The notes below the pieces were generated by a model that was not told where the DNA came from, did not search any database, and worked only from the letters and a program-made list of their open reading frames with translations. From positions 1 to 34,961 of the forward strand of contig JAILDA010000028.1 of the NCBI GenBank assembly GCA_024689865.1: 34,961 nt of DNA. The letters run 5' to 3'. How positions within the stretch are numbered: position 1 is the stretch's first letter; each line of letters opens with the position of its first letter. Position numbers and translations under genes: made by a program. This DNA comes from Clostridia bacterium. GTDB taxonomy: Bacteria; Bacillota; Clostridia; Peptostreptococcales; Anaerovoracaceae. Shown piece after piece: positions 10,216 to 19,041 of this stretch.

Positions 10216-12280
10216 TGTTCTCTTCCTCGTCTGTTATTATTTCGTAGTATATCGTTACGGTGGACTCTTTGTTGACCTCCGTGCCTGGCTTCGGGTACTG
10301 ATCGGTCACCATCAACTTTACGCTGTTGGGATCCTCAAGCGCCGGCGACAGATTGTAGTTCAGGTGCTTTCCGGCAAGCCTTCCGATGACGTCTTCCATG
10401 TCGTCGCCCGTAAGATCGGGGACGGTGGTAAGCTTGCTGTTGAGTCTCTTAAGTTCCGCATCCGTGTAATGCGGCTGTATGTTCATGTATTTCAGGACCG
10501 CTTCCATTACTTCTTTGGCGGCCGGAGCAGCGGTGTTACTTCCCTGATTGTTCTTTACCTTAGGAGTATCGCAGATCACCAGGACCACCATCTTCGGGTC
10601 GTCTATGGGCGCCACACCTATGAAGGACGCGAACACGTCCCTGTCGCTGGAATAGCCGCCGGCCACAGGCTTGTTCGCGGTACCGGTCTTGCCGCCGATG
10701 CGGTATCCGGAGATCCTGGCCTTGCCCGCGCCGCCTTCGGAAACGACGTATTCCATTATCTCAAGCATCTCCTGAGCGGTCTGCGCGCTTATCGGGACGC
10801 TCTTTACGGTCCTTCCGAAGCTCTCCACAAGCTTGCCGTCCGCGTCGCGTATCTCCTTAACAAGGTGAGGCTCCAGAAGGAACCCGCCGTTTGCCAGCGC
10901 GGAGACTGCAGTTACAAGGCTTACAGGAGTAAGAGCTATGCCCTGTCCGAAGGACATGGTAGAGATCTCTACTATGTTGGCCTCGGCTCTGGTATAGATC
11001 ATGTTGTCGGCTTCGCCCGGATAATCCACGCCGGTCTTCTTGTGAAGGCCGAAGGCCTCTATTCCGTTGTAGAAGGTATTCTTTCCCATCCTCTGGGCTA
11101 TGTCCACCAGCGCCATGTTGCAGGAATTTCCTACAGCCTTTGCAAGGCTCTGGTTGCCGTGACCGCCCGGATAGCACCAGCACTTTATGGTACGGTCCGC
11201 CACTCTGGTGTAACCGCCGCAGTAGAAACCGTCCCTGGTGGTTATGGCTCCGGAGTCCAGAGCTATGGATGTAGTTACGAGCTTGAACGTGGAGCCCGGT
11301 TCGTACACGTCGCAGAAAAGAAAGGATCTCCACATCTTGTTCCAGTACGCCACCTTCTCCGCGTCCGACATCTTGGCGAACTTCTCCTCGTCCCCTGCTC
11401 TGGGAGCTCTGGGGTCGTTGGGGTCGAACTCATCCGTCTGCACCGCCGCAAGTATGTCCGCGGTGTTGGGATCCATTATTATTATGGATACTCTGTCGGA
11501 TTCGCTCTGTTTGAGCCACTTCTGCGCGACCTCCTCCGCTATGTTCTGGATGTTCATGTCCAGAGTGGTTACGATGGTGTAGCCGTCGTCGGTGCTGTAA
11601 TACTTATTGGTGCCGTAGACCAGCGGGTTTCCGCTCCTGTCCTTGCTGCTTATCCATCTTCCGTTCATTCCGGAAAGGAATCTGTCGTAGTAGAGCTCAA
11701 GGCCCGTCATGCCGTCGCCGTCGTCGTTGGTGAGTCCTACAAGCTGGCAGCCGAACCTGCCCATGGGATAGTAGCGCATAACGTCGTCCACTATCTCCAG
11801 GCCAGCCAGATCCGCCTTGCGCAGAGCGTCGGCCTTCTCATCGTCCACATGCTTTGCCAGCCTTATGAGAGTCTTGTCGGAAGTGAGTATGTCGTAGACG
11901 TCGCTTCTCTCCATTCCGAGTATTTCCGTTATGGTCTGTATCTCTTCGCTGAGATTCTTTTCTATCTCCTCGGTGGTCTTGCCGTTTCCTTTTACGGTCT
12001 TGGGACGCACCCAGATGGTGTTTGTGGACGCGCTTACCGCAAGAGCGTTGCCGTTGCTGTCTTCTATGCCTCCGCGAACGGCCGTTACGACGCTGTCGTC
12101 GGTCTGCTGCTTAAGCGCCTTCTGGGCGTACTCGTCGCCCTTTATCACCATGTGCCATCCCAGTCTTAAGGCCAGCGCGGCGAAGCATATCATCATAAAG
12201 AAAAAGACGAAAAGCATACGGCTGCGGTTTTTATAGCCTGTTTTCGTCCTTTTTGCCTCTTTGAACAGTTTAAACTTCAT
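10202..12280 (-). CDS. Division/sporulation transpeptidase (class B PBP, FtsI/SpoVD type) with C-terminal PASTA domain
   Basis: 692 aa; one N-terminal TM, active site EPGSTFKLVTTS, SCN in GNSCNMAL, KTGTA in GGKTGTANKP, terminal PASTA-like TVPDLTGDDMEDVIGRL... Confidence 0.94.
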   Translation of the reverse strand: MKFKLFKEAKRTKTGYKNRSRMLFVFFFMMICFAALALRLGWHMVIKGDEYAQKALKQQTDDSVVTAVRGGIEDSNGNALAVSASTNTIWVRPKTVKGNGKTTEEIEKNLSEEIQTITEILGMERSDVYDILTSDKTLIRLAKHVDDEKADALRKADLAGLEIVDDVMRYYPMGRFGCQLVGLTNDDGDGMTGLELYYDRFLSGMNGRWISSKDRSGNPLVYGTNKYYSTDDGYTIVTTLDMNIQNIAEEVAQKWLKQSESDRVSIIIMDPNTADILAAVQTDEFDPNDPRAPRAGDEEKFAKMSDAEKVAYWNKMWRSFLFCDVYEPGSTFKLVTTSIALDSGAITTRDGFYCGGYTRVADRTIKCWCYPGGHGNQSLAKAVGNSCNMALVDIAQRMGKNTFYNGIEAFGLHKKTGVDYPGEADNMIYTRAEANIVEISTMSFGQGIALTPVSLVTAVSALANGGFLLEPHLVKEIRDADGKLVESFGRTVKSVPISAQTAQEMLEIMEYVVSEGGAGKARISGYRIGGKTGTANKPVAGGYSSDRDVFASFIGVAPIDDPKMVVLVICDTPKVKNNQGSNTAAPAAKEVMEAVLKYMNIQPHYTDAELKRLNSKLTTVPDLTGDDMEDVIGRLAGKHLNYNLSPALEDPNSVKLMVTDQYPKPGTEVNKESTVTIYYEIITDEEENNETH

Positions 12281-12309
12281 GCTCTGCCTTTCCCTTAATA
12301 TAAAAAACA

Positions 12310-12331
12310 GCGCCGTGTTTTGATCCGGCGC
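12310..12331 (-). terminator. Terminator/attenuator-like hairpin between ftsL and ftsI/spoVD
   Basis: Minus strand GCGCCG-10 nt-CGGCGC followed by TGTTTTTTA, located inside the dcw gene string. Confidence 0.5.
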
Positions 12332-12341
12332 GTATCATGTT

Positions 12342-12671
12342 TTACCGATAGACATTTTCCCTTAGAGCCAGAGCAAAGTCCTCGACGGACTCACTGTCTC
12401 CTTTCAGGTATATGATGTCTGCGAATTCGGCGCGCACCATTCCCAGCTCCTGGGCCTTTTGCTCCAGGCTTGCTATGTTTGCCCTGATGCTCACCTTGGC
12501 CTCCGTGCTCCTTATCTGCCAGGAGGCCTGCTGTATCTTGTTGTTAACAGTGTTGATCTCGTACTGCAGCTCCGATGCGCTTGCGTTGAGCCATACTATC
12601 CCTACGCAGAAAACGCATATCAAAAGTATAAGGATCAAAATCTTTGTCTTGTACTTAAGAATGCTGCTCAT
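12342..12671 (-). CDS. ftsL: FtsL/DivIC-like septum protein
   Basis: 109 aa; short N-terminus, one TM, then coiled-coil-like segment (ASELQYEINTVNNKIQQASWQIRSTEAKV); syntenic position between rsmH and ftsI. Confidence 0.75.
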   Translation of the reverse strand: MSSILKYKTKILILILLICVFCVGIVWLNASASELQYEINTVNNKIQQASWQIRSTEAKVSIRANIASLEQKAQELGMVRAEFADIIYLKGDSESVEDFALALRENVYR

Positions 12672-12679
12672 CTTTTCTC

Positions 12680-13615
12680 CTACAGTTTCTCTATTATCCT
12701 GAGCTTGGCGCTTCTGGCTCTGGGATTTGCCGCCAGCTCTTCTTCACCCGCAGTTACGGGTTTTCTTGTGATCTTCTTTATGTCGGGCTTCTTTCCGCAT
12801 ACGCACACCGGGAAGTCCGGCGGGCACGTGCACGGGTCCAGGCGCTTTTCGAAGACGTTCTTTACTATCCTGTCTTCCAGCGAATGAAAGCTTATGACCG
12901 CAAGCCTTCCGCCGGGAGCAAGCACGTCTATGAAGTCCGATACCGCGCCTTCAAGGCGCCCCAGTTCGTTGTTGACCTCTATCCGTATAGCCTGAAACGT
13001 TCTCTTAGCCGGATGCGGCCCTTCTCTCCTCGCCTGAGCCGGTATGGCTGCCTTTATGATCCTTACCAGTTCCGACGTGGTGCTTATTCTGTTCTTTTCT
13101 CTTTCTTTAACGATGAACTGCGCTATGCGCGCCGCCCAGCGTTCCTCGCCGTACTCGGATATTATCCGCACTAGCTCTTCTTTGCCGTAGCCGTTGACTA
13201 CGTCCTCAGCACGGAGGCTCCCCTGCGCGTCCATGCGCATATCCAAAGGAGCGTCGTGCATGTAGGAAAAACCTCTTTCCGGGTTGTCCAGCTGGAAACT
13301 CGATACACCGAGGTCCAGCAGAGCCCCGTCTGCCTTTTCCGTTCCCAGTTCGGAAAGCACCAGCTTTACGTCGGAATAGTTGCTTTTGATCAGGCTCTTT
13401 CTGCAGCCGAAGCCTTCGAGTCGTTTGCCCGCAGCTTCGATCGCGTCGCTGTCGCAGTCTATCCCTATGAGCCATCCGTCCGGACCAAGCCGTTCGCAGA
13501 TCCCCGAGGAGTGCCCGGCTCCGCCGAGCGTGCCGTCTATGTAAGTTCCGCCGCTTTTTATATCCAGTCCCTCGATGACTTCTTCATAAAGGACCGGTAC
13601 GTGACTGAACTCCAT
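12680..13615 (-). CDS. rsmH: 16S rRNA (cytosine(1402)-N(4))-methyltransferase
   Basis: 311 aa; [75 protein letters not shown]. Confidence 0.97.
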   Translation of the reverse strand: MEFSHVPVLYEEVIEGLDIKSGGTYIDGTLGGAGHSSGICERLGPDGWLIGIDCDSDAIEAAGKRLEGFGCRKSLIKSNYSDVKLVLSELGTEKADGALLDLGVSSFQLDNPERGFSYMHDAPLDMRMDAQGSLRAEDVVNGYGKEELVRIISEYGEERWAARIAQFIVKEREKNRISTTSELVRIIKAAIPAQARREGPHPAKRTFQAIRIEVNNELGRLEGAVSDFIDVLAPGGRLAVISFHSLEDRIVKNVFEKRLDPCTCPPDFPVCVCGKKPDIKKITRKPVTAGEEELAANPRARSAKLRIIEKL

Positions 13616-13618
13616 CGG

Positions 13619-14050
13619 CTATACCTTGTAGGTCTCCGAGAACCTTGCGAAGTCCTTAGGACCAAGCTTTCCGCCGTTTGCGGAATCGTCGTAGACTTCT
13701 CTGGACCAGAGCTCCACTCTGTCCAGCATGCCTAGTGTTACAAGTTCCTTATCCATTCGCGCCACATCTTTATATGACGCCGGTATAAGGAGCCTGCCCT
13801 GCCTGTCGATCTCGCAGTCTGTCGCGTTGGCGAAGATGTAGCGGATGAAGGCTCTTGCGTTCTCGTCCGAGCGCGGCAGCGCGGCAAGCTTTTGCTGCTG
13901 CTCCGCCCACGTGGACATAGGATAGAGGATCAGACACTCGTCAAGGCCCCTGGTAAGAACGCACTTCGGACCGAGCTCTTCCCTGAACTTGGCCGGAATT
14001 ATCACGCGGTTCTTAGCGTCTATGGAGTTTTGATAGGTGCCCATGAACAT
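13619..14050 (-). CDS. mraZ: Transcriptional regulator MraZ
   Basis: 143 aa; MFMGTYQNSIDAKNRVIIPAKFREELG and DRQGRLLIPASYKDVA, the two MraZ/AbrB-like repeats. Confidence 0.96.
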   Translation of the reverse strand: MFMGTYQNSIDAKNRVIIPAKFREELGPKCVLTRGLDECLILYPMSTWAEQQQKLAALPRSDENARAFIRYIFANATDCEIDRQGRLLIPASYKDVARMDKELVTLGMLDRVELWSREVYDDSANGGKLGPKDFARFSETYKV

Positions 14051-14192
14051 GGATCGTCTACCCTTTCTTTCCCCTTGATTCTCTTTCCCGATAACTCTTT
14101 TGAGACCCCGCCGCGATCCCCTTTCGCGGCCTCCGGGATCCCCAATGCCTCTTTTGAACAGGCGACAAAACCCCCTTTTCGGGTTTGCGTCT

Positions 14193-14261
14193 CCACTTTA
14201 CACCACTTTTGTCCGAAAAACAATATTTTTCCTATAAAAATATGGGAAATTACTCCACTTT
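14193..14261 (-). promoter_or_regulatory. Putative MraZ-binding boxes (mraZ autoregulation)
   Basis: Three minus-strand AAAGTGG copies (CCACTTT at 14193-14199, 14203-14209 and 14255-14261). The first two are exactly 10 bp apart; all lie upstream of mraZ. Confidence 0.6.
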
Positions 14262-14313
14262 TTTTCGCGAAAAGCCTTGAAAAACAAACGTTCTCAAGCG
14301 TTTTCCAAGATAT

Positions 14314-14338
14314 AGTGGTATAAGGCTGACATACCACT
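14314..14338. repeat. Perfect inverted repeat AGTGGTAT-N9-ATACCACT
   Basis: 8-bp perfect arms in the mraZ/rnhB divergent intergenic region. Confidence 0.7.
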
Positions 14339-14399
14339 AAATATAGTTTTTGGCATTTCCGGACGGTACAAAGAAAATGACATGGACCGCCCTCCCCTG

Positions 14400-14408
14400 T
14401 GGTATAAT
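14400..14408 (+). promoter_or_regulatory. Putative extended -10 promoter for rnhB
   Basis: TGGTATAAT (extended -10 TGN plus perfect TATAAT), about 20 nt upstream of the rnhB start; no convincing -35 at 17 bp. Confidence 0.5.
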
Positions 14409-14428
14409 GTCAGGCGGAGCGTAACATC

Positions 14429-15070
14429 ATGAATAAACAGGAACGAGAAGAAAAACAACGCCGGAAACTGGAAGAGATGCTCAGCTTCGAACGGGAGCTC
14501 TGGGGAGCCGGTAAAGAGTTCGTTGCAGGAGTGGACGAAGTCGGAAGAGGCCCTCTCGCCGGCCCGGTGGTCACGGCCGCGGTAATACTCCCCAAGGACT
14601 TTTCGCTGATCGGAGTGGACGACTCCAAGAAGCTGTCGCCCAAAAGACGCGACGAGCTATTCGATCAGATAAAAGAAGCGGCCGTTTGCTGGGCGATAGG
14701 ACGCCGCGAGCCCGCCAGGATAGACGAGATCAACATTCTGGAAGCCACCAAGGAAGCCATGGCAGACGCCATAAAGTCGCTGCCCGTAAAACCGCAGCAT
14801 GTTCTGATAGACGCCGTAAGGCTTCCGGGTCTGGACATGCCGCAGACATCCATAATAAAAGGCGACGCGCGCTCCGTATCCATAGCCGCCGCAAGCATCC
14901 TGGCTAAAGTGACCAGGGACCGCGAGATGGAGGAAATGGCAAAGATATACCCCGGCTATGCCTTCGAGTCCAACAAGGGCTACGGCACGGCCGCTCACTA
15001 CGAAGGGCTTAAGGCTCAAGGCCCCTGCCCCATCCACAGAAAAACGTTTTTACCAAAGGAGGAAACATGA
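14429..15070 (+). CDS. rnhB: Ribonuclease HII
   Basis: 213 aa; VAGVDEVGRGPLAGPVVTAAVILP, DSKKLSPKRRDELF, AASILAKVTRDREM, NKGYGTAAHYEGL. Confidence 0.97.
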   Translation: MNKQEREEKQRRKLEEMLSFERELWGAGKEFVAGVDEVGRGPLAGPVVTAAVILPKDFSLIGVDDSKKLSPKRRDELFDQIKEAAVCWAIGRREPARIDEINILEATKEAMADAIKSLPVKPQHVLIDAVRLPGLDMPQTSIIKGDARSVSIAAASILAKVTRDREMEEMAKIYPGYAFESNKGYGTAAHYEGLKAQGPCPIHRKTFLPKEET

Positions 15071-16770
15071 CATTTAAGGAAATGCCCTACAGCCGTTACG
15101 ACTGCGAGCAGCTGAAGAAGGACCTGGCAGAGCTTACGAAGAGCCTGTCCGCCGCAAAGACCTACGAGGAAGCAAAAGCCGTCTTCCTTAAGAACGAGGA
15201 AGAAGGAAAACATTTCGAGACCGCCGTAACGCTTGCCCAGGTGCGCCACAGCATAGACACCCGCGACAAGTTCTACGAGGAAGAATGCAACTACTACAAC
15301 CGCATGCTGCCCGAAGTGGAGGAATACTCCCAGCAGTGGAACCTTGCCATGCTTAACAGCCCGTTCCGCGCGGATTTCGAAAAGGAATACGGCGATCTGA
15401 TGTTCATAAACACGGAGATATCGCTCAAGACCTTCTCCCCGGACATCGTCCCGCAGATGCAGCAGGAGAACGACCTTACCCAGGAATACGAAAAACTCCT
15501 TGCCAGCGCGCAGATCCCCTTCCGCGGAAAGACTTACACCCTTGCGCAGCTCGGACCCTACAAGGTGGATCCGGACGACGCCACCAGAAAAGAAGCTTAC
15601 CTGGCCGAAGGTACCTGGTACAAAGAGAATCAGGCCAAGTTCGACGAATACTACGACAAGCTTACGCACCTTCGCGACGAGATGGGAAAAAAGCTCGGAT
15701 ACGAAGGCTACACCACGCTGGGATATTACCGCATGGACCGCAACTGCTACACCAAGGAAGACGTGGAGAAGTTCCGCGCAGCTGTAGTGAAGTACCTCGT
15801 GCCGGTAGCCGAAAAGATATACAAAAAGCAGGCAGAGCGCCTTGGATGCGAGTATCCCATGAGCTTCTACAACTCCGTGCTGGAGTTCCGCAGCGGCAAC
15901 CCCAAACCCGCCGGCGGCAGAGACTATCTTGTGGAAGCAGGACAGCGTTTCTACGACGATCTTTCTCCGGAGACCTCTAAATTCTTCAGGACCATGCGCG
16001 AGATGGACCTCATGGATCTGCTCTCCACCGAAGGCAAGCAGTCCGGAGGTTACTGCACATCCATACCGGACTACAACGTGCCCTTCATATTCGCTAATTT
16101 CAACGGCACCCAGCACGATGTGGAGGTCATAACCCACGAAGCCGGCCACGCGTTCGAAGCATGGATGAACATAGACCGCGTTCCCAGCAGCTACATCTGG
16201 CCGGGAATGGAATCCGCGGAGGTGCATTCAATGTCCATGGAGTTCTTCGGCGAGACATTCGCGGAGGACTTCTTCGGAAAGGACGCGCGCAAGTTCCTCT
16301 ACAGCCATCTGGCAGGCGCCATCACATTCATACCGTACGGCACCATGGTGGACCACTTCCAGCACGAAGTCTACGCCAACCCGGACTGGACGCCGCGTCA
16401 GCGCCACGACTGCTGGAAGAGGCTCATGGGCATCTACACTCCGTGGATAAAACTGGACGGAGAGATCCCATTCTATTCCGACGGCGAACACTGGCAGAGA
16501 CAGCATCACATCTACTCCAGCCCGTTCTATTACATAGATTACTGCCTTGCGCAGACCGTGGCTCTGGAGTTCTGGGCAATGATACAGAAGGACCGCAAGG
16601 ATGCCTGGAAACACTACATGGCTTATACCGTTCAGGGCGGAAGCAGGACATTTACCGACCTTCTTAAGAACGCGGACCTTAAGAGCCCGTTCGAAGAAGA
16701 GACGCTCAGAAGCGTCTGCGCGCAGGCAGACAAGGCGCTGGATGAGTTCGACCTTACAGGCATCGAATAG
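15067..16770 (+). CDS. M3 family oligoendopeptidase
   Basis: 567 aa; zinc-binding THEAGHAFEAW, M3 fold signature regions (YEGYTTLGYYRMDRNCYT, SMSMEFF...). Confidence 0.93.
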   Translation: MTFKEMPYSRYDCEQLKKDLAELTKSLSAAKTYEEAKAVFLKNEEEGKHFETAVTLAQVRHSIDTRDKFYEEECNYYNRMLPEVEEYSQQWNLAMLNSPFRADFEKEYGDLMFINTEISLKTFSPDIVPQMQQENDLTQEYEKLLASAQIPFRGKTYTLAQLGPYKVDPDDATRKEAYLAEGTWYKENQAKFDEYYDKLTHLRDEMGKKLGYEGYTTLGYYRMDRNCYTKEDVEKFRAAVVKYLVPVAEKIYKKQAERLGCEYPMSFYNSVLEFRSGNPKPAGGRDYLVEAGQRFYDDLSPETSKFFRTMREMDLMDLLSTEGKQSGGYCTSIPDYNVPFIFANFNGTQHDVEVITHEAGHAFEAWMNIDRVPSSYIWPGMESAEVHSMSMEFFGETFAEDFFGKDARKFLYSHLAGAITFIPYGTMVDHFQHEVYANPDWTPRQRHDCWKRLMGIYTPWIKLDGEIPFYSDGEHWQRQHHIYSSPFYYIDYCLAQTVALEFWAMIQKDRKDAWKHYMAYTVQGGSRTFTDLLKNADLKSPFEEETLRSVCAQADKALDEFDLTGIE

Positions 16771-16810
16771 AGCAGAAAAGCCGGCTTGGGAAAGCCAAAG
16801 CATAAAGAAA

Positions 16811-16835
16811 AAGACCGGGAGAACATCCCGGTCTT
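16811..16835. terminator. Bidirectional terminator between convergent M3 peptidase and U32 genes
   Basis: AAGACCGGGA-GAACA-TCCCGGTCTT perfect stem, flanked by A-run upstream and ATTTTG downstream. Confidence 0.88.
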
Positions 16836-16880
16836 ATTTTGTCTTTGTCGTGTCTGCCGTGTACGGGCAGGCATCTGTTT

Positions 16881-19019
16881 TTACAGCAGCTCGCGGAAAT
16901 ACAGCCCGGCCGTACGGCGCCCCGGAAGCGGGGCTTTTTCCATGCAAAGAGCCGTGATCTCCGCGCACTCCTCAGCGGTCTCCGTGGTGAAGTACAAGAG
17001 ACGGAACGACAGGTCCGGAAGGTTCCTGTCCGCGGCGTAAAGAGGTACGCAGTTGAGCAGCTCGGAATACTGCTTATCGCGGCACAGAACGGTAAACCTT
17101 TCGCCCTTGCGGTCCGTAAGGATGTTTACACCTTTGCAGTCTCCGCAGCCGTTCTTTCCCCTGGCCGGGCAGGCGCGAAACTTCATCAGAGGAAGATAAC
17201 CGTAGACCACGGCTCCGGCGCGGTCCGCGAATGATATCCTGCGCATGTCAGCAGACGGCATCTCGAAAGAAACACAGGCATCCGCAAGACCGAGCTTTAG
17301 GTGCTCTTCCATCGATACGGAGTTGAGGATGTTGAGGGTAAAGCCTCCGTGAGCGGTAAATCCGAATTCACGGGCAAGTTTCAGCGCTCCAAGGTTTTCT
17401 ACGTAAGCATCTATTATGTTAAACTCTTTTATTTCTGCCAGCTTTGCCCTTATGGTTTTCATGTGCGAAGGCCATATCACAGGCGGTATCTCCGCCATGA
17501 TGAGCTCTGCTCCGCAATCTTTTGCCCTGTTTACGGATACAGCGTCTATCGCTTTGAGCGGCAAAATGACGGTATCCGGACAGCCCGAAAACAGCTGATC
17601 TGCGCTTTCAAACCTTGCCCTTAAGGTATTTTCCCGTCCGCCGCGCCAAGACGCGTCAGAAGCCTTGTTTTCGGCCTTAGAACGCATGTCCGGCGCGCCC
17701 TTCAGCCCTGCATTCCCGGGCACTGCTACAGAGGAGATCTTGTGCTCTTCCAACTGCCTTTTCCCTAATGCTCTTACCCTTTCTTCGGCCAGTCCTTCCA
17801 ATGCTTTTCTGCGCAGTTCGTTGAGCTGTGACGCAGGCAGCATCACCGCCCCTTCAATGTCCGTTTTAAGATCGTTAAGGTAGTACGGAGTACCTCCTGT
17901 CTTGGACAGATACCGCTCCGCGTATTCCTTGGTAAGGGGCAGCGTTTTGGGCGTCTGCGGCACCTCGCCGGCAGCGCTGAACGACACGCTGCCGTCTGTG
18001 ACCGTAAGCTCCGCGGGCTGCCCTTCGCGCACCGTAAGATGCATGTCAACAGCTATGTTCCGGGGCTCCTTTTCGTAGAGCTTCGCAAGGTCATTAAGTA
18101 CCTGGTCGGCGGCTGTAACGTCCTCCTTGGTGCGGTACCCGAACATGTCCGGTCCCCGCTTTCCTGTCAGGTATCCGTCAGTAAAACCGCTCCTGGAGAA
18201 CACCGCGCGCAGAGTCTCCATGTCCGGTTCGCTGCCCTCCATTACAGCCCTGCAGGCGGTAACGGCAGCGGCCACGTACTCCGCCCTCTTCATGCGGCCT
18301 TCTATCTTTAAGCTCGATACCCCGGCGTCCGCCAGTTCCGCTATGTGGTCTATGTACGACAGATCCTTTAAGGACAGCGCGTGATCCCTTCCGCAGATGC
18401 TGCAGTCCAGTCTGCACGGCTGGGCGCAAAGACCTCTGTTGCCGCTCCTGCCGCCTATCATGGACGAAATGTAGCACATCCCGGAAACGCTCATGCAATG
18501 TGCTCCGTGCACGAATACTTCGATATCCATGCCGGTTCTGTCGTGTATGTCCTTTATTTCCTCTAGCGTAAGCTCACGCGCGGCAACAGCCCTGGAAAAA
18601 CCCATTTCCTTAAGAAGCGCGGTGCCCTCCGCGTTGTGGACGGCCATCTGGGTGGACGCGATGAGCGCCGTATCCGGCCAATTCTCCCTTGCGTACTTAG
18701 CTACTGCAAGATCCTGGACTATGAGTCCGTCCGCACCCGCGCCGCAGGCGGTATCCACGGTCTTTCTCATGGCTGCAAGTTCGCGGTCGAACACAAGAGT
18801 GTTTACGGTAACGTAGACACGTACTCCCCTCTCGTGGCAGCGTGCAACGGTCTGGGGGAGCTTGTCGCCGGCAAAGTTGTCGGCGCTGCGTCTGGCGTTG
18901 AAATCCGGCAGTCCGAAATAGACAGCGTCCGCGCCGCATCTGAGCGCCGCGGTAAGCTGCTCTTCTCCGCCGACAGGCGCAAGTATCTCCGGCCTTTTAT
19001 CTTTTGGTATGATCTTCAT
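16881..19019 (-). CDS. U32 family peptidase with C-terminal DUF3656-like extension
   Basis: 712 aa; KRPEILAPVGGEEQLTAALRCGADAVYFG, EVFVHGAHCMSVSGMCYISSMIGGRSGNRGLCAQPCR, SLKIEGRMKRAEYVAAAV. Confidence 0.9.
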   Translation of the reverse strand: MKIIPKDKRPEILAPVGGEEQLTAALRCGADAVYFGLPDFNARRSADNFAGDKLPQTVARCHERGVRVYVTVNTLVFDRELAAMRKTVDTACGAGADGLIVQDLAVAKYARENWPDTALIASTQMAVHNAEGTALLKEMGFSRAVAARELTLEEIKDIHDRTGMDIEVFVHGAHCMSVSGMCYISSMIGGRSGNRGLCAQPCRLDCSICGRDHALSLKDLSYIDHIAELADAGVSSLKIEGRMKRAEYVAAAVTACRAVMEGSEPDMETLRAVFSRSGFTDGYLTGKRGPDMFGYRTKEDVTAADQVLNDLAKLYEKEPRNIAVDMHLTVREGQPAELTVTDGSVSFSAAGEVPQTPKTLPLTKEYAERYLSKTGGTPYYLNDLKTDIEGAVMLPASQLNELRRKALEGLAEERVRALGKRQLEEHKISSVAVPGNAGLKGAPDMRSKAENKASDASWRGGRENTLRARFESADQLFSGCPDTVILPLKAIDAVSVNRAKDCGAELIMAEIPPVIWPSHMKTIRAKLAEIKEFNIIDAYVENLGALKLAREFGFTAHGGFTLNILNSVSMEEHLKLGLADACVSFEMPSADMRRISFADRAGAVVYGYLPLMKFRACPARGKNGCGDCKGVNILTDRKGERFTVLCRDKQYSELLNCVPLYAADRNLPDLSFRLLYFTTETAEECAEITALCMEKAPLPGRRTAGLYFRELL

Positions 19020-19041
19020 TTATAAGCTTCTCCAACGCCGG

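Noticed and set aside
7172-12169. Very long plus-strand ORFs (682 aa at 7172-9220; 703 aa at 10058-12169) opposite murD/murF/ftsI
   Set aside because: They lie antisense to well-recognised genes. Their translations are Tyr/Val/Arg/Gly-rich with no recognisable domain, consistent with mirror-frame openness from codon bias.
15016-16803. 403 aa and 191 aa minus-strand ORFs opposite the M3 peptidase
   Set aside because: Antisense to a well-supported CDS with the HEAGH motif; low-complexity hydrophobic translation without domain.
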